A stretch of DNA of 64,000 nucleotides. Origin: Afipia sp. GAS231. GTDB lineage: Bacteria > Pseudomonadota > Alphaproteobacteria > Rhizobiales > Xanthobacteraceae. The position numbers were made by a program, and so were the translations under genes. The DNA is taken from positions 2,480,001 through 2,544,000 of the forward strand of contig NZ_LT629703.1 of the NCBI RefSeq assembly GCF_900103365.1, given 5' to 3'. Shown here piece by piece: positions 1-8,886 of the stretch. The notes under the pieces were generated by a model. That model searched no databases, was not told the origin of the DNA, and worked only from the letters and a program-made list of their open reading frames with translations. The number at the start of each line of letters is the position of its first letter. Within the stretch, counting starts at the first letter, position 1.

Positions 1-1
1 C

Positions 2-358
2 TTTCATATAGATCCACAAGACATTATCTCGGTGACATCCGCGGGAAACTACGTCGAGTTCAACCTTTCGGTAGGGCGCCGCCTCATCCGCGGAACACTC
101 GCCGCTGAAGAGACGCGGCTCAAGCCGTTCGGGCTTATTCGCGTCCATCGCACCAGGCTCGCGAACCTCAATCATGTTGTGGCCGTAGAGATGCGTGCGG
201 CGGGCGATTTCCTGCTTCGGATGGACAACGGAGACACGATCGCGGGAAGCAGGCGGTATCGGGAAGCAGCGATGTTGATCAAGAACCACGCGGCATCGCT
301 CGACAGCGCGTCGATAGACCACAATATTTCTCACCCACCTTCAGGACGAAGCGGCTGA
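2..358 (+). CDS. LytTR DNA-binding domain protein, 5' end outside window
   Basis: This is the C-terminal part of a LytTR-type transcriptional regulator; the frame is open from the first base, so the true start lies upstream of the window. The visible part matches the DNA-binding domain: an Asp-Ile-Ile..Val..Ala-Gly-Asn-Tyr-Val-Glu segment at its beginning, then an Arg-Val-His-Arg core (FGLIRVHRTRLANLNHV) and the closing strand around MDNGDTIAGSRRYREA. Such domains bind promoter repeats and are usually fused to receiver or membrane sensor modules, which cannot be seen here. The last 20 residues after the domain are low in recognisable content. The family call is secure; the regulated genes are unknown. 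Confidence 0.8.
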   Translation, partial: FHIDPQDIISVTSAGNYVEFNLSVGRRLIRGTLAAEETRLKPFGLIRVHRTRLANLNHVVAVEMRAAGDFLLRMDNGDTIAGSRRYREAAMLIKNHAASLDSASIDHNISHPPSGRSG

Positions 359-685
359 CGTGCCGCCTTGCCGTGGATCGACCGGACGTCCGAAGCGGAC
401 GAACCTGCGATGGAAATCCGACGCGGCTTTCACGGTCTCCGGAACCTCGCGGACCAGTTCGATCCGACTGCTCTTTGACAACTTTTTGGCGCAATTGATA
501 CAACCACGCGGGGTAGTCGGAACACCTCCCGCTGGTCACAGCCAAGATCACGGAACCGGCCGCGATCCTGATACATCCAGCGGCTTCCCGCAGTATGCCG
601 GCGCGGTTCCCCTCCCAAATCCGTTGGGAATTTGCGCCAAGATTCACGTCGACTGAAAAATTATTCCGACAAGGGAGAAAACACA
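359..685. other. Intergenic stretch, nothing recognised
   Basis: About 330 bases separate the LytTR gene from the small Tat-signal gene. Overlapping reading frames on both strands lack recognisable protein features, and I see no convincing promoter, terminator or RNA. Confidence 0.5.
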
Positions 686-931
686 GTGAGAGCAATGAGT
701 CGCCGCAACTTCCTCGCAGATATCTTGCCTGGCTCGGTAGCAGCCGTTGCCGGTTTTACAACGATCGGCTGGGGTATCACGCCTGGAATAGCCGAGGCGA
801 CGCAGACGGCGCAAACCGTAATGATCCGCCCGCATCGCCACATGCGTAGCCGTCACCGTCGTTGGGGTTGCTGGTGGCAGAGGGGGCGTCGCTGGTGGCA
901 CTGGGGACATCGTGTCTGTGGTTGGCGCTAG
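686..931 (+). CDS. Small Tat-signal protein with Trp/His/Arg-rich tail
   Basis: An 81-residue protein with a twin-arginine signal (SRRNFLA followed by a hydrophobic stretch and a possible cleavage site near GIAEA). The mature part is very short and packed with Trp, His and Arg (RHRRWGCWW, RRWWHWGH). The GTG start is chosen because AAGGGAGAA lies 7 bases before it; an ATG three codons later is also possible. It would be exported folded, perhaps with a bound metal or cofactor, but that is inference from the Tat signal and residue content. I do not recognise a named family. It stands alone between the LytTR gene and the collagen-like gene. Confidence 0.6.
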   Translation: MRAMSRRNFLADILPGSVAAVAGFTTIGWGITPGIAEATQTAQTVMIRPHRHMRSRHRRWGCWWQRGRRWWHWGHRVCGWR

Positions 932-1088
932 CCGACGCGCTTTCGGGCGATGGCCGGCCATGACACGGGGAGGCCCGCCGGTGTGTGTCTGCCTTTTTGG
1001 CTTTGGGTCGGCTCGCGCAGCCGCACTCTTGTTCTCAGTGGGCTTTAGTGATCGAATTTAGCATTCCGACAGAATGCAGGAGATAGCC

Positions 1089-1508
1089 ATGCCCGCAAAG
1101 TCTATCGGCGCCGTCGCAGCTGTTGCAACTGCCTGTGTGATCACATGGAGCGGAAATGCGCGTGCAGAAATATTTATCACGACTGCCGCCATAACGCGCG
1201 GCGAGTTAGTGATCGTCGGAAGGATTAGACGACCGCGCGAGCACAGCGTGCGTCTTAAAATCGGCCCAAGCAAAACAGTGCAAGTCGAGAGCAGTTCGAC
1301 TGGAGGGTTTCGTTGGATTGGACCTGAGTTCCCCTCCACTTGCATAGTCGAAATTACCTCCGGGGAGGATAAGCGAGAAGTGGTGATAGAAAACTGCGGC
1401 CTTCCCGGACCGCCCGGGCCGGCAGGTCCTCCGGGGCCAGCAGGACCCGCGGGCCCATTGGGTCCGGCCGGCCCCAAGGGAGACGCCGGCGAAGCCACTA
1501 AACAATAG
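1089..1508 (+). CDS. Secreted collagen-like (Gly-X-Y) protein
   Basis: A 139-residue exported protein. It has a signal peptide (residues 1-28, ending in NARA), a beta-rich middle domain with two Cys residues, and a C-terminal run of Gly-X-Y triplets (LPGPPGPAGPPGP and onwards, about 12 triplets, ending GPKGDAGEA). Bacterial collagen-like repeats form triple helices, so the product is probably a trimeric secreted or surface protein; the N-terminal domain may be the functional head. The ATG at 1089 is preferred over one at 1074 because AGGAGA lies just before it. A hairpin follows the stop codon. Function is unknown. Confidence 0.75.
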   Translation: MPAKSIGAVAAVATACVITWSGNARAEIFITTAAITRGELVIVGRIRRPREHSVRLKIGPSKTVQVESSSTGGFRWIGPEFPSTCIVEITSGEDKREVVIENCGLPGPPGPAGPPGPAGPAGPLGPAGPKGDAGEATKQ

Positions 1509-1525
1509 ATCAGACCACAACCGCG

Positions 1526-1556
1526 GAGGCCGCGCCCAGGTGGCGGCCTCTTTGAA
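1526..1556 (+). terminator. Putative terminator after the collagen-like gene
   Basis: An 8-bp perfect stem, GAGGCCGC (1526-1533) paired with GCGGCCTC (1543-1550), is followed by TTT. It lies 18 bases past the collagen-like stop codon. The T tract is short, so termination strength is uncertain. Confidence 0.5.
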
Positions 1557-1797
1557 TTGCGGCCCCGGCCTGTACACATCCACGGTCCCTCCGCGCGGCG
1601 TGCGCGCGAGCTGGAAGTCCGTTTCATGCCCAACCGCGGTCATTAAGCAACATGGCGTTGGCCCGGCCTGCTTCTGTTCAAGCAGAAAGGCCTTCCTTTC
1701 GTCCGCAGCACCGACTCGTCCTCGTTGCGTGCGCGTAGTCGTGACCGCCATCGGCGCGAGCTTCTTTCGGTAGTTCCGCAGCATCGCCTTGTGGGGC

Positions 1798-2853
1798 TCA
1801 GGGATTTCTGTTCGGGGAACTAACTTCCGCAGCTTTCACCGGCCCGCCAAGCATATCTGCGATAAATCGACTGCCCGGGTGGTAGCTACAAAGTGTCAGG
1901 ATGGCGATGACGATCGGAACCCCGATGAAGGCGCCGAACAATCCCCACATGAAGGTCCAGAAGAAGACGGCAAACAGCACGACGAAGGGTGAAATAGACA
2001 ACACGTCCCCGGACACACGTGGCTCGATGTAGCTACCGACGACAAACTGAATCAAGTTCAGGCCAAGAAATATTCCCAATACCGCCTGCCAGGTGGAAAA
2101 CTGCGTCATCTCAAGCAGGGTTGGAAACAGCGTCGCGATGAGAGGGCCGATAAAGGGAATGTAGTTGAGCACGAACGTGATGATTCCCCACTCGGCCGCA
2201 AACTGAAGCCCGGTGATCCAGGCAAGCGCCCAAATGAGCAAGCCCGTCACGACGCTCATCTGCGTTCTGACCAGCATGTATTTTCGAAACTTGACCGCGA
2301 TCGCGGCAGTCGCATCAATCAGAATGCGCGCGGCGTCCTGGTTGCCAAGCGCCTGGACTTTTCGTCGAGCATCGTCGACTTCAAGCAACCCAAGCATGAC
2401 ATACACCAATGTTACCAGCCAGAAGGTCAGCGTCGTGTTGACGCGTCCGGTGACCTGCCGCGCGGCACGCAACAGCCATCCGGTATTGAAATGCTCAGCC
2501 CACAAACCGGCGACTGAGATTCCCCGATCTTCGAGCCAAGCCACCGCCATCTCGTAAAGCGCTTGATAGCGCGACGCGTCGGCGACCAGCGAACGGCCGA
2601 CCCGACCAAAAGCCAAGGCGGCCAGTGATGCAAAGCCAAGGCACACCACGGCAGTAACAATGATCGTGATGGCAAGGGCTACCAGCGCCGGCAAACGCAA
2701 TTGCAGCCGCTGCTGCAACGGCCAGACGATGGCGATGATAAAGAAAGCGAGCGTCAATGGCGCAAGGACTTCGGTGCCGTAGTAGACCACTACCAGGAGC
2801 AGCACGGCGGCAGCGATGCCAGCCGAAATCCTCGGTGCGCCATCGGCCTTCAT
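1798..2853 (-). CDS. AI-2E family transporter (PerM/YdiK type)
   Basis: A 351-residue integral membrane protein of the AI-2E exporter/PerM family, which moves autoinducer-2 or other small solutes, or in some members Na+/H+. It shows a first hydrophobic pair near residues 10-60, a soluble middle segment with the Leu-Leu-Glu-Val-Asp-Asp-Ala-Arg region, and the typical C-terminal block with FVLNYIPFIGPLIATLFP and GSYIEPRVSG. The ATG at 2853 gives the usual family length and has GAGG upstream. A 51-residue extension to 3006 is open but polar and unlike the family, and its start nearly touches a broken permease gene at 3010. The transported substrate is unknown. Confidence 0.85.
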   Translation of the reverse strand: MKADGAPRISAGIAAAVLLLVVVYYGTEVLAPLTLAFFIIAIVWPLQQRLQLRLPALVALAITIIVTAVVCLGFASLAALAFGRVGRSLVADASRYQALYEMAVAWLEDRGISVAGLWAEHFNTGWLLRAARQVTGRVNTTLTFWLVTLVYVMLGLLEVDDARRKVQALGNQDAARILIDATAAIAVKFRKYMLVRTQMSVVTGLLIWALAWITGLQFAAEWGIITFVLNYIPFIGPLIATLFPTLLEMTQFSTWQAVLGIFLGLNLIQFVVGSYIEPRVSGDVLSISPFVVLFAVFFWTFMWGLFGAFIGVPIVIAILTLCSYHPGSRFIADMLGGPVKAAEVSSPNRNP

Positions 2854-3009
2854 TCGGGAGCCTCGGAAATGGGAGTCTCTGTTTCGTCGAGAATAGATCA
2901 GTTCCGGTGCCGCATCAGCGGAAATGCTTCCATTTTCTGTCTCCAGGTCACGCTCGCAGGAATGCAGATCTGGTCTCAGCGGCGCGCCTTGCAAACCTTT
3001 CGACATCGA

Positions 3010-3237
3010 TCAAAATGAACCGAGCCCGGACCCCAGCCCGATTATGGCGGCAAGCGAGATGATCGGGCCGACAATCGCGGTCATGACGATATCGCGATAG
3101 CTTTCGCCGTGCCTCGATCCACAAACGGCAAGCAGCGTGACCACCGCATCGCTGTGCGGCAAGCTGTCGAGTGTGCCCGCGCCGAAGCCGACCAAGTTTG
3201 CCACACTGATGATCAGACATACGCTCGGTCCAGCCAT
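3010..3237 (-). pseudogene. C-terminal remnant of a GntP-family permease
   Basis: About 60 residues match the C-terminal end of GntP/gluconate-type permeases: LDSLPHSDAVVTLLAVCG followed by SYRDIVMTAIVGPIISL and the natural end. The full-length permease at 21100-22557 in this window ends with the equivalent LPHNGAVVTLLAICG and SYREIMMVGLVGP segments. The remaining ~420 residues of a GntP protein are absent; the neighbouring universal stress gene begins only 85 bases away. It is therefore a leftover tail of a deleted transporter. An in-frame ATG could still make a 75-residue membrane peptide, but I see no strong ribosome site. Confidence 0.75.
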
Positions 3238-3325
3238 TGCTCGACGTCTTCGGTCGGGAAACTATCGCCCGTCGGCGCCGAGTTCGCAAAGCTATTGTAC
3301 GACCTTGGCGGCTACAAAAATACGG

Positions 3326-3778
3326 CTACGGCACTACCAACACCGGCACGCTTCCGTTCACGAGGACCTCAGATGTTTGGCTCCCTAAAAATAGCTTCCT
3401 GAGGCCGCGACGCCCATGAGTGGCCATGACGATCAAGTCGCAGCCTCTGGACTTTGCCGTTTCCACAATGGCAGTCGCCGGGTGCATATTCGTGACATGC
3501 AAAAATTCTGCAGCAATCCCGATCTGTGCCGCCATAGCTCGTGCCCCATCGAGCACTTTGCCCGCACTGGCCTTGCTGGCCGCCTCATAATTATCAACCT
3601 CTTCCTGCGAGGGAATATGTCCACCGGCGTGTCCGCCGCCATAGTCGATGTAGATCGGTTCCGTCACGGTGATGACTGCCACTTTGGCGTTCAATGCCTT
3701 TGCTAAGGCAATCCCTTGCTTAACGCCTTTTCTCGCGACATCCGATCCGTCCGTGCTCAAGAGAATATTGGCGTACAT
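3326..3778 (-). CDS. Universal stress protein (UspA family)
   Basis: A 150-residue single-domain universal stress protein. It begins with MYANILLSTDGSDVARKG, the conserved first strand with the Asp that contacts nucleotide. Near the end it carries the ATP-binding loop ATHG-x9-GS (ATHGRRGLRKLFLGS). This is the ATP-binding subgroup, whose members form dimers and act in survival under stress. A Gly/His-rich insertion (YGGGHAGGH) sits between strand 2 and helix 2. It lies between a transporter remnant and a patatin gene on the same strand; no operator is obvious. Confidence 0.9.
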   Translation of the reverse strand: MYANILLSTDGSDVARKGVKQGIALAKALNAKVAVITVTEPIYIDYGGGHAGGHIPSQEEVDNYEAASKASAGKVLDGARAMAAQIGIAAEFLHVTNMHPATAIVETAKSRGCDLIVMATHGRRGLRKLFLGSQTSEVLVNGSVPVLVVP

Positions 3779-3817
3779 TCGGTGACTCCCTTGCTCGTTG
3801 CCTCCCCCAGCCCGCTC

Positions 3818-4867
3818 TCAGCACTCCGCTACCAGCGCATCGAGATCGGAGCTCGACTTGCTGCCGAGATCCGCGCTGTGCTTGGTTAGAAAATCGGCGG
3901 CGCTCTTTCGGCCCTCCCCCTTGAGCATCTCGAGGAATTCCCATTCGGCGTTGAGCTTTGACGACGCGCCGAATTCAACCAGTCTGTCGGTCATGATCCG
4001 GTGAGTTCGCATGCCCGCCCAGCGCGCCCCTTCGCCATGTCCGGGATCGGCGGCCTGGCGTAGCAGCGCAATCATGCGCAGTTCCTTCAAGAGCGGCGCG
4101 TTGAAGGATATTTCGTTGAGGCGGTCCAGGATATCGCCCGCTGTTTTCGGTGTGTTCCGGCGCTCCCTCGGATTGATCTGAACCAGGATGGTATCATGCG
4201 CGTCGCTCTCGCGGACAAGAGGCGTGATAGTGGGATTCCCGGCGAACCCGCCGTCCCAATAGGGTTCACCGTCAATCTCGACAGCCCGGAACATCGTGGG
4301 AAGGCACGCGGAGGCCAAGAGCACCTCCGGCGTGATCTGGCCGTTGCGAAAGATTCGTCCACGGCCGGTGTGCACGTTTGTAGCGGTGATAAACAGCTTG
4401 ATCGGAGATGTTGCCAGCCGCTCGAAATCGATACTTTCGGCCAGCACCTGGCGAAGCGGGTTGAAGCCCATGGGATTAAGGTCGTAGGGCGAGAATACAC
4501 GCGACATCAGATCCATGGCGAGATAGACAGGTGACGCATCGAGCGTCCAGCGGCCCATCATCCGTTCCAGGGGGGAGCGCTGCAGAGGGCTGAAGGCGGC
4601 GGCACGGGAAACACGGCGCCAGTATGCGTCAAGTGCGGCCCGCGCACCGTCGGCGCCGCCCATTGACCATCCATCCGCCAACACCGCCGCATTCATGGCT
4701 CCGGCGGAAGTTCCCGAGATCGCCTCGATTCTGATCCACGGCTCTTCGAGCAGCCGGTCGAGCACACCCCAGGTGAATGCGCCGTGCGAGCCGCCGCCCT
4801 GCAAGGCGAGGTCGACAAGAACCGGTTGGCGCACCGCCATCGTTGTCTCGTCGATCGCCGAACTCAT
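3818..4867 (-). CDS. Patatin-like phospholipase
   Basis: A 349-residue patatin-fold serine lipase. The oxyanion-hole glycine motif LQGGGSHGAF is at residues 22-31, the nucleophile elbow GTSAG has Ser near residue 54, and the Asp of the catalytic dyad is in DGGFAGNP near residue 205. These enzymes hydrolyse ester bonds of phospholipids or other lipids. There is no signal peptide, so it is probably cytoplasmic or membrane-associated. The ATG at 4867 is chosen because GGAG lies 8 bases before it and the patatin domain starts 18 residues later; an upstream extension to 5017 overlaps the next gene and has no domain content. Confidence 0.88.
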   Translation of the reverse strand: MSSAIDETTMAVRQPVLVDLALQGGGSHGAFTWGVLDRLLEEPWIRIEAISGTSAGAMNAAVLADGWSMGGADGARAALDAYWRRVSRAAAFSPLQRSPLERMMGRWTLDASPVYLAMDLMSRVFSPYDLNPMGFNPLRQVLAESIDFERLATSPIKLFITATNVHTGRGRIFRNGQITPEVLLASACLPTMFRAVEIDGEPYWDGGFAGNPTITPLVRESDAHDTILVQINPRERRNTPKTAGDILDRLNEISFNAPLLKELRMIALLRQAADPGHGEGARWAGMRTHRIMTDRLVEFGASSKLNAEWEFLEMLKGEGRKSAADFLTKHSADLGSKSSSDLDALVAEC

Positions 4868-5006
4868 CTCACCAACTCCGGAATGGATATGGACTTCGGC
4901 GATCTTCCTCGGTGGGCAACTGCATCGCGTACTCCAGCCGGCTTTCGTTGTCGGCACAATCCGGCGTCGAACGGACTCCAAGCATCCCATCGATTCGAAG
5001 CTGGCC

Positions 5007-6374
5007 TCAACCGCCAAGTGTGTTCTTGTAGACCTTGCCGTCCTTCATGATGACCTTGAAGTTCTTGGCGGGATCGGCAATCAGGTTGATATTCTCCAGC
5101 GGATTGCCATCGACTAGCAACAGATCGGCAAGTGCGCCCGGCTCCACGACGCCGAGCTTGCCAGCATACGGACTGCGTTTGCCTGACAATGCTAGCAGTT
5201 CGGCGTTGGTCCCGGTCGCCATGGCGAGCGCTTCGGCGGGACTGTACCAACGGACAAGCGAGGCAAGAATTGCTCCCTGTTGCTGCGCCAGCGCTTGGGA
5301 GAACAGGACATCGGTGCCCCACGCTGTCTTAATCTTGTATTTCTTCGCCATCTCGTATGTCCGGGCTATTCCGGGCCAGACTTCATCAGCCTTGGCTCGT
5401 TGGACTGAGCCCGCCGGAAAGCCCAGTCTCAAATCCTCGGGGAGAGGCTGCAGACTTAACCACACGCCCTTTTCGGCAATCAGCTTGGCGGTTGCCTCGT
5501 CCATCAGGAAGCCGTGTTCAATACATTTCACGCCAACGGCAATGGCTTGCTGAATAGCCGCCGGCGTAAAGGCGTGCACGGTGACATACGTACCCCAATT
5601 CTCGGCCGCTTCGACAGCCGCCCGAAGTTCCGCGTCGGTGAAAGTCACCACGTCGATCGGGCTGAACGGCGAGGAAACCCCACCGCCGGCCGTCAGTTTG
5701 ATCTGGGAGGCGCCCTGCATAAGTTGCTCGCGGACGCGGACGCGGACCTCGTCGGGGCTGTCGGCGACCATACTGCCGCCAAGCTGCTCCATGCGGCTGA
5801 GCATGCCGCCGATCGTACGCGGCAGCTCGGACAGCTGGCGGAAATCCCCGTGCCCGCTGGTTACCGTGATTACAGCCCCTGAGGGGTAAATACGGGGACC
5901 CGGGACAATCCCTGAGTCAATAGCGCTCTTCAGTCCGAATATGGGACCACCCACGTCACGGATCGTAGTGAAGCCGCGCATCAGCGTGTCCGTCGCCTCA
6001 GCGCCCGCCGCGATATTGTTGTATCCCACGTCACCGTTGATCGACTGAACTGGAGTGGGCCGTATCAACATCGCATGCCAGTGTGCGTCGATCAGGCCGG
6101 GCATCAGCGTTCGGCCATTGCCGGCGATCACGACCACGCCTGGCTCGTTAGCGATAGGCGTCGTCGAGATGCGTTCAATGATGTTGCCCTTGACGAGCAC
6201 ACTGGACGGCGCGGAGAGCGAACCGCTCTTGCCATCGAAGATGCGGACATTCTGGAACAGCGTTGCGCTGGCATTCGCTGGCGGGTTGCCTTGCGCGCGA
6301 ACGGAGGAGGCCAGTCCGACGGCCATGAGCGGAAGAAGCGTTGCGACGAACATCCGTCGGGACATGGAAGTCAT
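5007..6374 (-). CDS. Exported metal-dependent amidohydrolase
   Basis: A 455-residue amidohydrolase-superfamily enzyme with an N-terminal Tat-like signal (MSRRMF, hydrophobic run, cleavage near VRAQG). The TIM-barrel metal motifs are visible: His-x-His in GLIDAHWHAM, a candidate bridging Lys in KLTAGGG, His in VTVHAF and EHGF, and the catalytic Asp in WGTDVLF. Relatives are imidazolonepropionase-like or Xaa-Pro dipeptidases that hydrolyse cyclic or N-acyl amino acid bonds; the substrate cannot be read from sequence. The ATG at 6374 has AGGAAG seven bases before it. The C-terminus matches the family (ADLLLVDGNPLENI). It is probably periplasmic. Confidence 0.88.
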   Translation of the reverse strand: MTSMSRRMFVATLLPLMAVGLASSVRAQGNPPANASATLFQNVRIFDGKSGSLSAPSSVLVKGNIIERISTTPIANEPGVVVIAGNGRTLMPGLIDAHWHAMLIRPTPVQSINGDVGYNNIAAGAEATDTLMRGFTTIRDVGGPIFGLKSAIDSGIVPGPRIYPSGAVITVTSGHGDFRQLSELPRTIGGMLSRMEQLGGSMVADSPDEVRVRVREQLMQGASQIKLTAGGGVSSPFSPIDVVTFTDAELRAAVEAAENWGTYVTVHAFTPAAIQQAIAVGVKCIEHGFLMDEATAKLIAEKGVWLSLQPLPEDLRLGFPAGSVQRAKADEVWPGIARTYEMAKKYKIKTAWGTDVLFSQALAQQQGAILASLVRWYSPAEALAMATGTNAELLALSGKRSPYAGKLGVVEPGALADLLLVDGNPLENINLIADPAKNFKVIMKDGKVYKNTLGG

Positions 6375-6647
6375 GGGGACACTTCCTGGATCATAAGTTG
6401 TATTAAATATACAATGCACGCACTCGCCGGATCGTCGACTCGACGCCGATACTTTCGAACTAGCGGACCCATACTACTGATGCAAGCTGAAGCTTAAGGA
6501 CTAACATCTCGAATGGACCACCCCCCGGAGGGCTCGGTCAGAAAGATCTTCGGGATCGTTCGCAATAGACTCTTCTTTTGCGAAAAATGATCTTTTGGGC
6601 GCGATCTCGATCACCCCGGCGCGGAAGATGTAGGGAGACTAGTCGCC

Positions 6648-7388
6648 TTACAAGACGCCTTGGATTGGTCGACGGGTCTGAAAAAGTCGGAGAATTGCGA
6701 ACCCGGCGGAAGCTGCAGCGAGATGCTTGAGCGTATGTCCACTCAAAATCGAGCCAACCGAATAGATCTTCTCGTCAAGGAATTCCAGCAGCTTGGCCAA
6801 CGCATAGAGGGCCGCGGCAGTAATCCAATAGGATGTGCCGGTATATTTCGGCGAGAAGAGCCGAAGAATCAGGACCAATGCCAGAAAAGGAAAAAATTGC
6901 GCCCAGGCATAGAGCCGCAAATCATCGGTCCAACGCCACAGCAGCAGACTAAAAATGCCGATTGCCAGCAGTGGCCGCAGCAACATCGCTCCCGCTCTCG
7001 CATCCACGCGCTCCTCGACGACGGCGGCAAGGATTGCGGCGAAGCACAACGTCATGGGCAGCCGATCCCAAAACAAGGTGCTGTCATTCGGATTCAAGTG
7101 GTAATATGACGAACCGAAGCCGGTCAGAAACAGCCCCGTAAACAGCACTATGGTTGTTGCGTCGCGACGAACCTGCAACAGGCCTACAATTCCGACCGCG
7201 ATGAAAGGCAGGTTCGAGACCACATTCCAGAAATTCGGTATGCCGAACAATTCACGCTGGTCGGCGAACTGATGGTAGCTCTGATCCTGCAACAATGGCG
7301 GAAGCGGCAGCAACGCCGCGAGTGAGACAATCATCAGACCATACAGAACCGGGACAGGCCGATCTCGGATGGTGCTGCTGATTGTCAT
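6648..7388 (-). CDS. Ceramidase-like (CREST superfamily) membrane protein
   Basis: A roughly 246-residue polytopic membrane protein resembling alkaline ceramidases. The conserved elements are a FGIPNFWNVVSNLPF block after the first membrane segment, the SSYYHLNPND motif with a metal-ligand His, a DRLPM segment, and a late SGHTLKHLAAA motif with two further His residues. Eukaryotic relatives use these His residues and an Asp to bind Zn and cut the amide bond of sphingolipids; bacterial members are mostly uncharacterised. The start at 7388 is provisional: the upstream extension to 7592 is hydrophilic and overlaps the divergent neighbour's leader, but no strong ribosome site precedes either start. 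Confidence 0.75.
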   Translation of the reverse strand: MTISSTIRDRPVPVLYGLMIVSLAALLPLPPLLQDQSYHQFADQRELFGIPNFWNVVSNLPFIAVGIVGLLQVRRDATTIVLFTGLFLTGFGSSYYHLNPNDSTLFWDRLPMTLCFAAILAAVVEERVDARAGAMLLRPLLAIGIFSLLLWRWTDDLRLYAWAQFFPFLALVLILRLFSPKYTGTSYWITAAALYALAKLLEFLDEKIYSVGSILSGHTLKHLAAASAGFAILRLFQTRRPIQGVL

Positions 7389-7736
7389 CGAGTTATACGC
7401 CGTTGATCGAATGATACGTATCCGACGATTATCCTGAACGGCCGGCGACGCCGGCGCCGGGCAATACCGACATGGCACCACAGCAGGCCGAGCAAACGCG
7501 AAACCACTGCGCAGCCGGAATGCCTTGTGGCAAATCTCACCGCGCTCATCGATGTCAGGGACTTGAAACGAAGTGAGGAAGCCAGAAAGCATTCTACCAG
7601 AGCGGGCTTAACAAGTGAAGTCCGGTCGGTGTACGCTCCCCTGCGGTCCTCTGGCCGCGAAATGACGCTTGCCTTTTCGGCCTTGCCAACGGCAGCGCCG
7701 ATATGCAGTCCGCAGAATGAAACAGCGGAGAAGCCA

Positions 7737-8753
7737 ATGAATTCGCTTCGCAGCTTCTTGTTCAGGCCCCTCGGCTGGCTCGTCGCGATCATCATCTCTC
7801 TGTGCTGGGCCATACCGATCCTGTGGGCCACACTGGCCATCTACTATTCGAATCTGCCATGGGCCGGGATGCGTTTGGCGCTGGCGGCAGCCTTTGCAGC
7901 GTTCACAATCTGGGCCATCTGGTTCTCGCGTCGGCGACGCATGTCGGCAACGGCGATCGTGTTGTTTCTCGGCGTGGTCGCATGGTGGATTTCCATCCAA
8001 CCCTCACATGATCGCAACTGGCGACCGGAAGTCGCGGTGATGCCGCGAGCCGTCATCGACGGCGACCGCGTGCGCCTGACCGGTGTCCGCAACTTCGACT
8101 ACCGTACCCGGAATGATTTCACGGTGCGCTATGAAGAGCGGGAGGTGTTGTTGTCGCACTTGATCGCCCTCGACTTCTATGTATCCTACTTCACCGAAGG
8201 GCCGGTCGGGCATACGTTCGTGAGCTTCATTTTCGACAATGCGCCGCCGTTGAGTATCTCCATCGAGACCCGGCCGGAGGTCGGCGAGGGTTTCGCGCCT
8301 GTCGCCTCGCTGTTCAAGCAATTCGAGTTGATCTACGTGGTAGGCGACGAGCGCGACCTCGTGCGCGTGCGCACCAACTATCGAGGGGAGCCAGTGTACC
8401 TCTATCGCCTCAATACCTCGGCCGACGATGCGCGCCGGCTGCTCCTGATCTACCTTGGCCGGATCAACCAACTTGCCGATCGCCCCGAATTCTATCACCT
8501 GCTGACCAACAGTTGCACGATTAACATCGTGCGATACGCGAACGCCGCGGGAAGGCGCGGCGGATTTGACATCCGTCATATCCTCAACGGCCTGGTCGAC
8601 GGCTACCTCTATTACTCGGGCCGGATGGACAAGACGCTGCCGTTCGACGAACTGCGCCGACGCTCTCGGATTAACGAGGCGGCACTGGCGGCCGATGGCG
8701 CAGCGGATTTTTCGGAGCGAATTAGGGCATCCCTGCCGACGATGTCCCGCTGA
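7737..8753 (+). CDS. DUF4105 domain membrane protein
   Basis: A 338-residue protein with three N-terminal membrane segments (about residues 10-100) followed by a soluble domain of the DUF4105 type. That domain carries a SHLIALDFYVSYF segment, a GHTFVSFIF strand and a late LTNSCTINIVRYAN motif containing a conserved Cys. DUF4105 is related to papain-like cysteine hydrolases, so the His of GHTF and the Cys of NSC may form an active site; this is inference. The ATG at 7737 follows GCGGAGAAG. Membrane topology would place the domain in the periplasm. Confidence 0.8.
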   Translation: MNSLRSFLFRPLGWLVAIIISLCWAIPILWATLAIYYSNLPWAGMRLALAAAFAAFTIWAIWFSRRRRMSATAIVLFLGVVAWWISIQPSHDRNWRPEVAVMPRAVIDGDRVRLTGVRNFDYRTRNDFTVRYEEREVLLSHLIALDFYVSYFTEGPVGHTFVSFIFDNAPPLSISIETRPEVGEGFAPVASLFKQFELIYVVGDERDLVRVRTNYRGEPVYLYRLNTSADDARRLLLIYLGRINQLADRPEFYHLLTNSCTINIVRYANAAGRRGGFDIRHILNGLVDGYLYYSGRMDKTLPFDELRRRSRINEAALAADGAADFSERIRASLPTMSR

Positions 8754-8886
8754 GATGGCTCGCTCTGCGGTGCCGCAGCCAGTTTCCATTGCAGGGCAGC
8801 TCGGCGCCAATCCTGCGGCAGGAGTTGCCGGCCTTATCCTGCGGTTCGTCCGCTAGATGCAGACCTAAGCGGTTTGATCCGATCGA

